A DNA stretch of 56,896 nt, taken from positions 1 through 56,896 of the forward strand of contig JBDTBW010000006.1 in the NCBI GenBank assembly GCA_039923855.1. The letters run 5' to 3'. Below are positions 1 through 9,915 of the stretch, one piece after another (the first letter of the stretch is position 1; each line of letters starts with the position of its first letter). The notes under the pieces are model-generated. The model worked only from the letters and a program-made list of their open reading frames with translations, searched no databases and had not been told where the DNA came from. The translations under genes were made by a program, and so were the position numbers. The DNA is from 66-474 sp039923855 (lineage in GTDB: Bacteria > Pseudomonadota > Gammaproteobacteria > Xanthomonadales > Rhodanobacteraceae).

Positions 1-1015
1 GCAATTGCACGATGAACTCGATCTCGCGGATACCGCCGGGGCCGAGCTTCAAATGACCGGCCATATCGCGACGCGCGACCTCGGCGTCGATCAGCGCTTT
101 CATTTCGCGCAGACCCGCGTGCGCGGTGTAATCGAAATAACGGCGATAGACGAATGGCTTCAACAATTCGAGCAATTTTTTTCCGGCCGCGAGATCACCC
201 GCCACCGGCCGCGCCTTGATCCATGCGTAGCGCTCCCAGTCGCGACCCTCGCGCTGGTAGTACTGCTCCATCGCCGCGAACGACGCCGCCACCGGTCCCG
301 CCTCGCCGAACGGCCGCAGGCGCAAATCCACGCGCGCGACGATACCGTCGCGGCTGGTTTCGGAAAGCAGGCGCACGAATTCGCGCGCGACGCGCGCGAA
401 GAATTCGGCATTGTCGAGCGGACGCACGCCATCGGTGCCACCGGCCTCCGGGTAGGCGAGAATCAAATCGACGTCGGAAGAAAAATTGAGTTCGCCTCCG
501 CCCAACTTTCCGAGCGCCATCACCACCAGCGATTGCGGCACACCCTCGGCATTGCGCGGGATTCCATAACGGGCGCGCATTGCGGCTTCGGCATGATTCA
601 GCGCGAACGCGATCAGGGTTTCATAAAGCGCCGTGGTGCCCGCCAAGGTGTCGGCGAGATCGTCGAGGCCGTTGACGTCCCGGAACACGATCCGCACCGC
701 CTCGGCGCGGCGAAAGCGGCGCAGCCGCGCGGCGACATCATCGGCGCCGGTACTCAACAAGCCGGTGCGCGCGGAAGCGGATGCCGGGTCGCGCAAGCGC
801 GCGAGACCCTGCGGCGACAGCAACGCCGGATCGCGGCGGATCGCATCGAATGCGAAATCGCTGGCCAGCAGCAACCGGCGCAAGCGTTGCGCGACACCGG
901 CGTCGTCGTGTACGTGCACCCCCGCAGTGCGGCAGGCGGCCGCAAGTTCCGCTTCGCGCGAATCCGCGAGCGCGGTCAACGCGGCGGCGGCCGTGGGCGT
1001 TGTGGAGGTCGTCAT
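1..1015 (-). CDS. glnE: Bifunctional glutamine-synthetase adenylyltransferase/deadenylase, N-terminal part
   Basis: GlnE adds AMP to, and removes it from, glutamine synthetase in response to PII and glutamine, so it adjusts nitrogen assimilation. The visible 338 residues read from an ATG at 1015 and run off the left edge. They contain the nucleotidyltransferase signature LGKLGGGELNFSSDVDLI, with a GG pair followed by two metal-binding aspartates, then LRPFGEAGP and GPGGIREIEFIVQ, all typical of the deadenylase half. The family is usually about 950 residues, so roughly two thirds is missing. It is divergent from the sulfatase gene, with 84 bp between the starts. The family assignment is firm; the exact start is inferred from the absence of a better one. 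Confidence 0.95.
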   Translation of the reverse strand, partial: MTTSTTPTAAAALTALADSREAELAAACRTAGVHVHDDAGVAQRLRRLLLASDFAFDAIRRDPALLSPQGLARLRDPASASARTGLLSTGADDVAARLRRFRRAEAVRIVFRDVNGLDDLADTLAGTTALYETLIAFALNHAEAAMRARYGIPRNAEGVPQSLVVMALGKLGGGELNFSSDVDLILAYPEAGGTDGVRPLDNAEFFARVAREFVRLLSETSRDGIVARVDLRLRPFGEAGPVAASFAAMEQYYQREGRDWERYAWIKARPVAGDLAAGKKLLELLKPFVYRRYFDYTAHAGLREMKALIDAEVARRDMAGHLKLGPGGIREIEFIVQL

Positions 1016-1099
1016 CGCGCGATTATGCCGGGGCAACATCCGATTAATGACCCCGCGCTTACAGTCCACATCCACCGGCCACTTGACCATCCGCCAGCC

Positions 1100-2989
1100 A
1101 TGCCATCCGGGTTTTCAGACAAGAGGCGCGCACGCGCGTCGCAGATCGTGTGGGTGGCGCTGTTGGCGATCCTTTTCGCGCTCGTCACCGGCTTGCTCGA
1201 CGGCAATCCGGGCGTCGCTCCGGCCGCGCTGTTCCATGCGCCGTGGCCGCTATTGGTCAACGCATTGCCAGGCTTGTTGCTCGCGGCGACATTTCTGGCG
1301 TTGACGCGCCGCCCGCTGTGGTCGTTCCTGATCGCGTTGGGTGCCGAGGCACTACTGTTTCGCGTGAACGCCTTGAAGGAAATCAATCTCGCTTCGCCGC
1401 TGGTGCCGGCGGATTTCCGGATGCTCGGGCAACTGCGTCAAGGCGGCGCGCATTTGCTGGGCGGCTATGCGCACGTCGGCGTATGGTTGATCCCCGCCGC
1501 GGTCGCGGCCTTGATCGCATTGATCGCGTTGTGGCGACATGAGCCGCCGGTAATGCCGCGCAACCACTGGCAGCGCACGGGTCTGGGATTGTGTGCCGTT
1601 GCGGCCTTGTTGTCGCTGTGCGCGGGCTGGCCGGCGTGGCGCGTAGTTTACAGCCAGACGGCGCTCGGCTTCGAACCGTGGTCGGCGAAGCACACCGCAC
1701 AACGCGCCGGTTTGATCGGCATGTTGGCGTTGTACCGGCTCGACTTTGCCGATCAATCGATGCGGATCGACGCGCGCGCGGCTCACGCGTTGCTGGCCGA
1801 TACCGCACCGGCGGTGCGGTCGCGCATGATTGCGGTCAGCGACGGTCAGCGGCCCGACATCGTGATCGTGCAGAGCGAATCTTTTTTCGATCCGGGCCGG
1901 ATGCGCGGCTACGCGCCGTACCAATTCATCCCCAACTTCGCGCGGCTGGCGCAAGACGGCGAATTCGGGCCACTGCATGTGCCGACGTTCGGCGGCGGCA
2001 CCATCCGCACCGAATTCGAGGTGCTTACCGGCCTGCCGCTGCGCTATTTCCCGCAGGTGCAGTTTCCGTATCTGCAGATCGACGCGAAAAAGATTCCGGG
2101 TCTGGCGCGCGTGCTCGCCGCGCACGGCTACACAACGCTTGCGATCCACGACAACGACCCGGGTTTCTGGAATCGCGCCAGTGCGTTGAAGCGGCTCGGC
2201 TTCCAGCGTTTCATCGCGATCGACGGTTTTCCGAAAAATCCCCCGCTGGACGGCCGTTATGTGTCCGATCGCGCGCTCACAGACGAAATTCTCGCGCAAC
2301 TTCGCGACAGTGGGCCGCCGCAACTGCTGTTCGCGATCAGCATGGAAGCGCACGGCCCCTACGACGGCGATACGGGCAACATCGATCTCGCGCGGCGCGG
2401 CGCGATACCGGTGCCCCCGGGCGTCAACGGCGTGGCAAAAACGATGTTGCAGAATTATCTGTATCACCTGCGCCACGCCGATGCGCAACTGGGACGGCTT
2501 GCCGCTGCGCTGACGCACCGTTCGCGTCCGACCCTGCTGCTGTTCTACGGCGATCACCTGCCCGCGCTCGGCCAGGCGTTCGAGGTCAATGGTTTCAAGG
2601 ACGGCGGCGATCAACTCGCGCAGACCGGATCGTGGCTGCTGATCGATCCGGCGCATCCACGAGACGACACGCCGCAGGCGCTTGCCGCGTGGGCGCTCCC
2701 GGGCGAATTGCTGGAACGCGCTGGGATCCGCGACGACGCGTACTTTGCATTGACCGACGTGCTGGCGCCAGGACTTTCCGATCTCACCCGCGCGCCGGAT
2801 GCGCCGCGCGCGCCGGAGACCGCGCAACAACGCGCGCTCGATACCGGTTTCGCCAATGTCGCGCGGCTGCGGTTGAAGAATAAACCCGAACCGTTTTTTC
2901 CATCGGCCGGACCCGCCGCGGTATTGGCCGGCAGAGCGCCTCGCGCGCAGCAGTCCTCACGCCCCGAGGACGCTGCCGTAATGAACTAA
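1100..2989 (+). CDS. LTA synthase family membrane sulfatase (phosphoglycerol transferase type)
   Basis: This 629-residue protein has about five hydrophobic segments in its first 190 residues, then a periplasmic alkaline-phosphatase/sulfatase fold. Visible motifs are DIVIVQSESFFDP (metal-binding Glu), GGGTIRTEFEVLTG (region of the nucleophilic Thr) and FYGDHLPALG (metal-binding Asp-His). LtaS enzymes polymerise glycerol phosphate in Gram-positives. In Gram-negatives the relatives move phosphoglycerol or phosphoethanolamine onto periplasmic glucans or envelope glycans, which is the likelier role here. The reading frame is open far upstream of 1100, but that stretch is the complement of glnE, and the ATG at 1100 is followed directly by a basic stretch and the first membrane helix. 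The substrate cannot be read from the sequence. Confidence 0.85.
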   Translation: MPSGFSDKRRARASQIVWVALLAILFALVTGLLDGNPGVAPAALFHAPWPLLVNALPGLLLAATFLALTRRPLWSFLIALGAEALLFRVNALKEINLASPLVPADFRMLGQLRQGGAHLLGGYAHVGVWLIPAAVAALIALIALWRHEPPVMPRNHWQRTGLGLCAVAALLSLCAGWPAWRVVYSQTALGFEPWSAKHTAQRAGLIGMLALYRLDFADQSMRIDARAAHALLADTAPAVRSRMIAVSDGQRPDIVIVQSESFFDPGRMRGYAPYQFIPNFARLAQDGEFGPLHVPTFGGGTIRTEFEVLTGLPLRYFPQVQFPYLQIDAKKIPGLARVLAAHGYTTLAIHDNDPGFWNRASALKRLGFQRFIAIDGFPKNPPLDGRYVSDRALTDEILAQLRDSGPPQLLFAISMEAHGPYDGDTGNIDLARRGAIPVPPGVNGVAKTMLQNYLYHLRHADAQLGRLAAALTHRSRPTLLLFYGDHLPALGQAFEVNGFKDGGDQLAQTGSWLLIDPAHPRDDTPQALAAWALPGELLERAGIRDDAYFALTDVLAPGLSDLTRAPDAPRAPETAQQRALDTGFANVARLRLKNKPEPFFPSAGPAAVLAGRAPRAQQSSRPEDAAVMN

Positions 2990-3084
2990 TGGAAGATTGT
3001 CGTGGAGATGACGTTGCCGCCAAAAAATAGATGCCTTGGATACAACTGAAACGTTATTATACCACCATCTCGAAGGAGTCAGCC

Positions 3085-3567
3085 ATGCGAACGGTCCTGC
3101 GTGCGCTCGTCTTTTTTTTCGTCTGCGGGGCGCACGCGGCGCCCACCGATGCGGTTAACTCGCGGGCTGGTGTCGATGCTTTTAATCGCGCGTTTGACCA
3201 GGCCACCAGAAACATGGACAACGCCGCGACACTGGCGTTATGGGAAGACAATGGCGTCAGCCTGCTGCCCTCCACCGCGCCGATCATCGGGAAAAAAGCC
3301 ATCGCCACATTCATGGATGACGTTTTACGACAGCTCCCCGGCGCGCACATGAAGTCGTTCGAGGATCGCTGTTTCGACATCCAGATTTCGGGCGATCTTG
3401 CTTCGGAGTGGTGCCAAGAGCATCAAGTGGTGACCTTCAACGACGGCAAGCCGCCGTTCGATGGCCGCGGCAAGATGTTGCTCGTCCTGCATCGCGGCGC
3501 CGAGGGGCACTGGCGGCTGCGGCAGGAAATGTGGAACCAGGCTGCGACCGAACCCGTTTCGAAATAG
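3085..3567 (+). CDS. Secreted SnoaL/DUF4440-like protein (NTF2 fold)
   Basis: The protein has 160 residues, with a signal peptide at about residues 1-20 ending in AHA. The rest matches the cone-shaped NTF2-like fold used by SnoaL/DUF4440 proteins: an N-terminal helix (FNRAFDQATRNMD), the segment LWEDNGVSLLPSTAPIIGK and a C-terminal HRGAEGHWRLRQEMWN strand. The start at 3085 is chosen because AAGGAG lies 7 bp upstream (3073-3078) and the signal peptide follows at once. A weak sigma-70 promoter (TTGGAT at 3036, 17 bp, TATACC at 3059) fits a single-gene unit. Family members range from isomerases to proteins with no known activity, and no catalytic residue is diagnostic here. Confidence 0.65.
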   Translation: MRTVLRALVFFFVCGAHAAPTDAVNSRAGVDAFNRAFDQATRNMDNAATLALWEDNGVSLLPSTAPIIGKKAIATFMDDVLRQLPGAHMKSFEDRCFDIQISGDLASEWCQEHQVVTFNDGKPPFDGRGKMLLVLHRGAEGHWRLRQEMWNQAATEPVSK

Positions 3568-3587
3568 GCTTGCCGTTCACAGAAAAG

Positions 3588-3615
3588 AAAAGCCCCGCAT
3601 CGCTGCGGGGCTTTT
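3588..3615. terminator. Bidirectional intrinsic terminator
   Basis: A 12-bp perfect stem (AAAAGCCCCGCA with TGCGGGGCTTTT) closes a 4-nt loop and is flanked by A-rich sequence on the left and T-rich sequence on the right. It lies between the 3' ends of the SnoaL-like gene (plus) and groEL (minus) and can stop transcription from both sides. Confidence 0.9.
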
Positions 3616-3678
3616 GCTTTTTTTGCTTTTTGGTTTCTGCGGCAGCACACGGAGGTGCTGCCGTACCCAGTCGCAAAA

Positions 3679-5325
<1,647 letters not shown>

Positions 5326-5355
5326 GACTTGATTCCTTGGATCTTGTTTTTGATC

Positions 5356-5428
5356 GTCATACCGGCGAAAGCCGGTATCCAGCTTTTACTTCTGGAAGAA
5401 CTGGATTCCGGCTTTCGCCGGAATGACG
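5356..5428. repeat. REP-like double palindrome between groES and groEL
   Basis: Two hairpins face each other: ACCGGC-GAAA-GCCGGT at 5361-5376 and ATTCCGGC-TTTC-GCCGGAAT at 5405-5424. They are bordered by GTCAT and ATGAC at the outer ends and ATCCAG and CTGGAT inside. The same element, with changed stem bases, recurs at 24545-24620. It lies in the transcribed spacer of the chaperonin operon, so it can fold in the mRNA. Confidence 0.85.
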
Positions 5429-5453
5429 GCTCGATAATTTGGGGCGGCTTGGA

Positions 5454-5744
5454 TCAGCCTTCGATGATCGCCATCAGATCTTCTTCGCGCATCACGAGCA
5501 ATTCGTCGCCATCGACCTTGACCTCGGTGCCGGAATATTTGCCGAACAACACCTTGTCGCCGGCCTTGACCGCGAGCGGACGGACCTTGCCGTCCTCGAG
5601 GATCTTGCCGGTACCGACCGCGACGACCTCGCCCTTGATCGGCTTTTCGGTCGCGGTGTCGGGGATGACGATGCCGCCGGCGGACTTGGTTTCCGCCTCC
5701 AGGCGCTTGATGATGACGCGGTCGTGCAACGGACGAAGCTTCAT
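5454..5744 (-). CDS. groES: Co-chaperonin GroES (10 kDa)
   Basis: GroES is the seven-subunit lid of the GroEL chamber. The 96-residue sequence begins MKLRPLHDRVIIKRLE and contains the mobile-loop segment ETKSAGGIVIPDTATEKP near residues 17-34, followed by GEVVAVGTG and LFGKYSGTEV, all standard for the family. An upstream in-frame ATG at 5861 would add 39 residues and run through the promoter and operator, so the ATG at 5744 is used. It is the first gene of the heat-shock unit, driven by the promoter at 5811-5838 and covered by CIRCE. Confidence 0.99.
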   Translation of the reverse strand: MKLRPLHDRVIIKRLEAETKSAGGIVIPDTATEKPIKGEVVAVGTGKILEDGKVRPLAVKAGDKVLFGKYSGTEVKVDGDELLVMREEDLMAIIEG

Positions 5745-5784
5745 ATCGACTCCAGCTACGGTTGGGAATTGGGTGTCCGAGGTG

Positions 5785-5811
5785 TTGGCACTCGGACGTC
5801 GAGAGTGCCAA
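5785..5811. promoter_or_regulatory. CIRCE operator (HrcA binding site)
   Basis: The 27-bp inverted repeat reads TTGGCACTC, nine bases, GAGTGCCAA, with both 9-bp arms perfectly complementary. This matches the CIRCE consensus bound by the heat-shock repressor HrcA upstream of groESL. It lies immediately downstream of the groES -10 box and shares one base with it, so bound repressor would block promoter clearance or RNA polymerase binding. Confidence 0.95.
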
Positions 5812-5838
5812 TTGTAGGCGCGGGAATTCCGTTTGCAA
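5811..5838 (-). promoter_or_regulatory. groESL sigma-70-type promoter
   Basis: On the minus strand TTGCAA (5838-5833) and TACAAT (5816-5811) are separated by 16 bp. The transcription start predicted about 7 bp downstream falls inside the CIRCE operator. No clear sigma-32 box was seen, so heat control appears to be mainly by HrcA. This is inferred from sequence only. Confidence 0.7.
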
Positions 5839-5951
5839 GAGCTGATGATCAGCCGGAGCAAAGAAAATCACACACAACAGACAGCAGGTGGGTGCGGATT
5901 TCCACGGTTCAAGGGCCGACTCGTCGAGGGTGTGGCTTGTATCCTCGGTCA

Positions 5952-6281
5952 ATGGACAACAACGACGATCCGCTGCTGATCCTGAGCACCTGCCCGGATG
6001 CCGAATCCGCATCAACGATCGCCCACGCATTGGTCGAGGAACGCCTGGCCGGCTGCGTCAGCCGCCTGCCAGGCGTGGCTTCGGTGTATCGCTGGCATGA
6101 TGCGTTGCAGGAGAACGGCGAAGTCCTGCTGCTGATCAAGACCCGCCGTGAATGTTTCGAGGCGTTGCGCGCACGGCTGGTGGAACTGCATCCTTACGAC
6201 GTGCCGGAAGTGATCGCGCTCGCGATCGCCAGTGGCCACGCGCCATATCTCGAATGGCTACGTGATCAAACGCACAGTTAA
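5952..6281 (+). CDS. cutA: Divalent-cation tolerance protein CutA
   Basis: CutA1 proteins are small, very stable ferredoxin-fold trimers linked to copper and other divalent-cation tolerance. The 109-residue sequence starts MDNNDDPLLILSTCPDAES and shows the family hallmarks RLAGCVSRLPGVASVYRW, GEVLLLIKTRRE and LHPYDVPEVIALAI. It lies between groES (divergent) and dsbD, which starts 94 bp downstream. The CutA-DsbD pairing is common, and dsbD was once grouped with the cut (copper-sensitivity) genes. The longer upstream frame is the complement of groES and its promoter and is not used. Confidence 0.95.
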   Translation: MDNNDDPLLILSTCPDAESASTIAHALVEERLAGCVSRLPGVASVYRWHDALQENGEVLLLIKTRRECFEALRARLVELHPYDVPEVIALAIASGHAPYLEWLRDQTHS

Positions 6282-6375
6282 GAATGCCGCGCATTGCAAG
6301 CTGGCGGCATCGGGCCCGGTCTTGCGACAATGGCCGCCCTGTCGCGGCTGCCTCCCACGTCACTGACCTGATCCG

Positions 6376-8292
6376 ATGCATATGATTCGTATCCTGCGCC
6401 GCGCGTTGCTGTCGTTCGCTTTCCTGCTGTTGCCGATGCTGGCCGCCGCGCAGAACGGCGGTGAGCTGCTGCAAGCCACCGATGCGTTCAGGCTCTCCGC
6501 GCGCATCGCGCAACCCGGCACAGTGCAGCTGCATTGGGATATCGCGCCGCACTATTACCTGTATCGCGGACGCATCAGGACCAAAACACTGACGCCGGGC
6601 GTGCAGGCCGGCGCGCTGCAATTGCCGGATGGCTTGAAAGAACACGACCCTTACCTGGGCGATGTCGAGATTTATCACGGCCATCTCGATACTTCGCTGC
6701 CATACACCTTCAACGGCGCGACGCCAAAGACGCTGCAACTGGCGGTGACGTTCCAGGGTTGCCACGAGGTCGATCCGAAGATCTGCTATCCGCCGGTCAC
6801 CCAGCAGCTCGCATTGTTGTTGTCGTCGCCCGCTACCGCATCGGCGATCACGCAAGCGGCGCCACCACCGCCGCCCAGCGCCGCATCCCGCGGACTCGCC
6901 GCGGCGTTGGCGCGAATGCACGACACGCGCACGGCCAGCGATCAGCCCGTCACAATCAATCCACCGCCAACCGACATAGTCAACACAAGCGGTCAATCCG
7001 CCGAACAAAAACTCGCCGGCCGGATCGGTGGTCACGGCTTCGCCGCGATCTCGCTGTTCTTCGGTTTCGGCTTGTTGCTGGCATTCACGCCCTGCGTGTT
7101 GCCGATGATCCCGATCCTGACCGGCTTGATCGCAGGCTCCGGCCGGCGGCTGTCCGCGCCGCGCGCGTTCGCGTTGTCGCTGGTGTACGTGCTGGCGAGC
7201 AGCGTGGTATTCACGATCGCCGGCATCGTCGCGGGACTGGCCGGCGCGAATCTTTCCGCGTGGTTGCAACAACCCGCGATCCTGATCGCCTTCGCGCTGT
7301 TGTTCGTGCTGCTGGCGCTATCGATGTTCGGGCTGTACTCGCTGCAACTGCCATCCTCGTGGCAAACGAAATTAGTGACCTTCAGCAATCGCCAACGCGG
7401 CGGCTCGCTGATCGGCGTGGCGGCGATGGGCGTGCTGTCGGCGCTGATCGTGGGCCCGTGCGTGGCGCCGCCGCTGGCCGCGGCGGTGCTGTATATCGGA
7501 CAGAGCCGCGATCCGGTGTTCGGCGGTCTTGCGCTGTTCGCGCTGAGTCTGGGGATGGGCGTGCCGCTGCTGGTGATTGGCACCGCAGCGGGACGCTGGT
7601 TGCCGCGCGCGGGCGCATGGATGGATGTGGTCAAGGCGTTTTTTGGCGTGCTGTTCCTCGGGCTTGCGATCTGGATGCTGTCGCGCATCCTCGCGCCGGT
7701 CTGGATTCTGGCTCTGACCGGTGCGCTGCTGATCGGTTGCGCGGTGTTTCTCGGTGCGTATGCGCGGCGATCGACGGGCGCTTCGGGATGGCGACTACTC
7801 GGTCAGAGCCTGGCGTTGATCGCGCTGATCGTCGGCGCTTGCGAACTGGTGGGCGCGGCGGCGGCATCGCAGAATCTGCTGGCGCCGCTGGCTGGCCTGT
7901 CCGGCGGCGCGCGCGCGCAGACGCGGACGCTAGCGTTTCGGCCGGTCAAAAGCGTGGACGATGTGCAACGCGCGGTCGCCGCGGCGGCGGTGGCCGGGCA
8001 ACCGGCGATGCTGGATTTCTACGCCGACTGGTGCGTGAGCTGCAAGGAAATGGACGCGTTGACCTTTTCCAAACCCGAGGTGCAACGCGCGCTGGCTGGT
8101 TTCGCACTGCTGCGCGCGGATGTCACCGCCAACGATGTGACCGATCAGGCGTTGCTGAAACGCTTCGGCCTGCTCGGGCCGCCGGCGACGCTGTTCTTCG
8201 ATCAACGCGGCAACGAAGTCAACGCGCAGCGGTTGATCGGTTACGAGGATTCCGACGCGTTTCTCGCGCGCACCAAACAAATCGCGCCATGA
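6376..8292 (+). CDS. dsbD: Thiol:disulfide interchange protein DsbD
   Basis: DsbD carries electrons from cytoplasmic thioredoxin across the inner membrane to periplasmic DsbC, cytochrome-c maturation proteins and others. The 638 residues show a signal peptide (1-25), the periplasmic alpha domain with Cys129 and Cys137 in GCHEVDPKICYPP, and a linker of about 60 residues. An eight-helix membrane domain follows, with its paired cysteines in AFTPCVLPMIP and IVGPCVAPPLA. The C-terminal thioredoxin domain has WCVSC near residues 551-555. All three redox pairs are intact. ATG at 6382 is an equally possible start. The gene overlaps the next one by ATGA, so the two are probably co-translated. Confidence 0.97.
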   Translation: MHMIRILRRALLSFAFLLLPMLAAAQNGGELLQATDAFRLSARIAQPGTVQLHWDIAPHYYLYRGRIRTKTLTPGVQAGALQLPDGLKEHDPYLGDVEIYHGHLDTSLPYTFNGATPKTLQLAVTFQGCHEVDPKICYPPVTQQLALLLSSPATASAITQAAPPPPPSAASRGLAAALARMHDTRTASDQPVTINPPPTDIVNTSGQSAEQKLAGRIGGHGFAAISLFFGFGLLLAFTPCVLPMIPILTGLIAGSGRRLSAPRAFALSLVYVLASSVVFTIAGIVAGLAGANLSAWLQQPAILIAFALLFVLLALSMFGLYSLQLPSSWQTKLVTFSNRQRGGSLIGVAAMGVLSALIVGPCVAPPLAAAVLYIGQSRDPVFGGLALFALSLGMGVPLLVIGTAAGRWLPRAGAWMDVVKAFFGVLFLGLAIWMLSRILAPVWILALTGALLIGCAVFLGAYARRSTGASGWRLLGQSLALIALIVGACELVGAAAASQNLLAPLAGLSGGARAQTRTLAFRPVKSVDDVQRAVAAAAVAGQPAMLDFYADWCVSCKEMDALTFSKPEVQRALAGFALLRADVTANDVTDQALLKRFGLLGPPATLFFDQRGNEVNAQRLIGYEDSDAFLARTKQIAP

Positions 8293-8846
8293 TCGATCGC
8301 CGCGCGACGGTCGTGATCCTGGTGCTCGCGACTGCGGCGGCCGTGGGCGGCTTGTGGCTGCAACGCGCATCGCAACCGGCGCAGATCCCCGCAAAGGCGC
8401 CAACATCGAATGTCGCGGCATTGAAAGTGGGCGATACGTTGGGCGAATTCACGTTGCCTGATCTCGACGGCAAACCGCAATCCTTGTCGCAATGGCGCGG
8501 CAAGCTCCTGCTGCTGAATTTCTGGGCGAGCTGGTGCCGGCCGTGCCGCAAGGAAATGCCGCAACTCGCCGCGGCGCAAAAACGCTACGCCGATCGTGGC
8601 GTGCAGATCGTCGGTATCGCGCTGGATCAGCCGGAAGCCGTGCGCGATTATCTGAAGCACACGCCGGTCGATTACCCGATCCTGATCGGCATCGACGCAG
8701 ATCCCGTGCCGACCGAACGTTTCGGCGATTCCGCAAGCCTGCTGCCGTACAGCGTGCTGATCGGGCGTGACGGACGCATTCTCGATACCAAACTGGGCGA
8801 TTTGAGTGCCGTGCAACTCGATCGCTGGTTGCGCGGTAACGGCTAA
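8289..8846 (+). CDS. TlpA-family membrane-anchored thioredoxin
   Basis: The 185-residue protein has one N-terminal membrane anchor (about residues 6-24) followed by a periplasmic thioredoxin domain of the TlpA/ResA/AhpC-TSA type. Visible are LGEFTLPDLDGKPQSLSQWRGK, the active site NFWASWCRPCRKEMPQL and the cis-Pro loop LLPYSVLIGRDG. Its ATG overlaps the dsbD stop (ATGA), so DsbD probably supplies its electrons. Likely jobs are reduction of cytochrome c apoprotein thiols or of other periplasmic disulfides; the exact partner cannot be read here. Confidence 0.9.
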   Translation: MIDRRATVVILVLATAAAVGGLWLQRASQPAQIPAKAPTSNVAALKVGDTLGEFTLPDLDGKPQSLSQWRGKLLLLNFWASWCRPCRKEMPQLAAAQKRYADRGVQIVGIALDQPEAVRDYLKHTPVDYPILIGIDADPVPTERFGDSASLLPYSVLIGRDGRILDTKLGDLSAVQLDRWLRGNG

Positions 8847-8960
8847 ATGCCTTGTATCGTCGCCGATCTGCGTTGATCTGGCGCACAACGTCTGGACAAA
8901 TCGATCCTGGGGGGCGACACTCCGCGTTTCGCCGGCGGCTGCCGGCGGCCGGAAGCTCGC

Positions 8961-9404
8961 GTGGCCCGCATCCTCGTTCTGCATGGTCCCAACTTGAACC
9001 TGCTCGGTCAACGCGAGCCGGATATCTATGGCCATGCCACGCTGGCGCAAATCGATGCGGCGTTGAGTGAGGCCGCGGGTGCCGCCGGTCATGCCGTTGA
9101 GAGCTTCCAATCCAATGCCGAACACGAACTGGCCGGCCGCGTGCAGCGCGCGCGCGACGAGGGTGTCGATTTCATCCTGATCAATCCCGCCGCTTTCACA
9201 CATACGTCAATAGCCCTGCGCGACGCGCTGGCGGCGGTGGCGATTCCGTTCATCGAAGTGCACCTGTCCAACCCGCACACGCGCGAGCCGTTCCGCCGGC
9301 AGTCGTATTTTTCGGACCTCGCGGTCGGGGTGGTCGCGGGCTTCGGTGCGGACAGTTACCGCTATGCGATGCAAGCGGCGTTGAAACATCTTTCGCCATC
9401 TTGA
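8961..9404 (+). CDS. aroQ: Type II 3-dehydroquinate dehydratase
   Basis: AroQ converts 3-dehydroquinate to 3-dehydroshikimate in the shikimate pathway. The 147 residues begin with a GTG codon and read ARILVLHGPNLNLLGQREPD, the type II signature. The catalytic Tyr (DIYGHATL), the substrate-loop Asn-Pro-Ala in LINPAAFTHTSIALRDAL and the catalytic His in IEVHLSN are present. It precedes accB by 24 bp, the common aroQ-accB-accC arrangement. No ATG alternative keeps the conserved N-terminus. Confidence 0.97.
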   Translation: MARILVLHGPNLNLLGQREPDIYGHATLAQIDAALSEAAGAAGHAVESFQSNAEHELAGRVQRARDEGVDFILINPAAFTHTSIALRDALAAVAIPFIEVHLSNPHTREPFRRQSYFSDLAVGVVAGFGADSYRYAMQAALKHLSPS

Positions 9405-9428
9405 CCCAAACGCTGATTCGAGGCCGTC

Positions 9429-9911
9429 ATGGACCTGAGAAAGATCAAAAAACTCATCGAGCTTCTGGAAGAATCCAATCTTTCGGAGCTGGAGATCAAG
9501 GAAGGCGAAGAGTCGGTTCGATTGTCTCGGCAAACCAGTGGCTCCGCGTCGCAACCGCCAACTGTGCTGGTGCAGACGCCGGTCCCCGTGCCCGCGCAAG
9601 CCGCGATCATGGGCGAGCAGAAATCCACCGAATCCGCTACAAACGAGGGCGGCGGCGGCGAACGCGGCCTGCCCGCCGGCCACGTGGTGCGCGCGCCCAT
9701 GGTCGGCACCTTCTATGCGGCCGCCACACCTGGCGCCGAGCCATTCGTCAAGGTGGGCCAGCAAATCAAGGCTGGCGACGCGCTGGGCATCATCGAGGCG
9801 ATGAAGATGTTCAACCAGCTCGAAGCCGATGTCGCCGGTACGTTGCTGGCAATCGTCGCGGAGAACGGCCAACCGGTCGAATTCGACCAGCCGCTGTTCG
9901 TGATCGGCTGA
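9429..9911 (+). CDS. accB: Biotin carboxyl carrier protein of acetyl-CoA carboxylase
   Basis: AccB carries the biotin that shuttles CO2 between biotin carboxylase and the carboxyltransferase in the first step of fatty-acid synthesis. It has 160 residues: an N-terminal assembly segment (DLRKIKKLIELLEESNLSEL), a flexible Ala/Pro linker at about 40-85, and the biotinyl domain ending in FVIG. The biotinylated Lys is in EAMKMFNQ near residue 126, and the thumb-like insertion (PGAEPFVKVGQ) is present. Only 4 bp separate it from accC. Confidence 0.98.
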   Translation: MDLRKIKKLIELLEESNLSELEIKEGEESVRLSRQTSGSASQPPTVLVQTPVPVPAQAAIMGEQKSTESATNEGGGGERGLPAGHVVRAPMVGTFYAAATPGAEPFVKVGQQIKAGDALGIIEAMKMFNQLEADVAGTLLAIVAENGQPVEFDQPLFVIG

Positions 9912-9915
9912 CGCC

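Noticed and set aside
5..1099. Extension of the sulfatase frame upstream to position 5
   Set aside because: These 365 codons are the complement of glnE; the real N-terminus with its first membrane helix begins at 1100.
1352..2830. Minus-strand open frame of 492 codons
   Set aside because: It is antisense to the LtaS-type sulfatase, which has clear catalytic motifs; no ribosome site and no recognisable domain.
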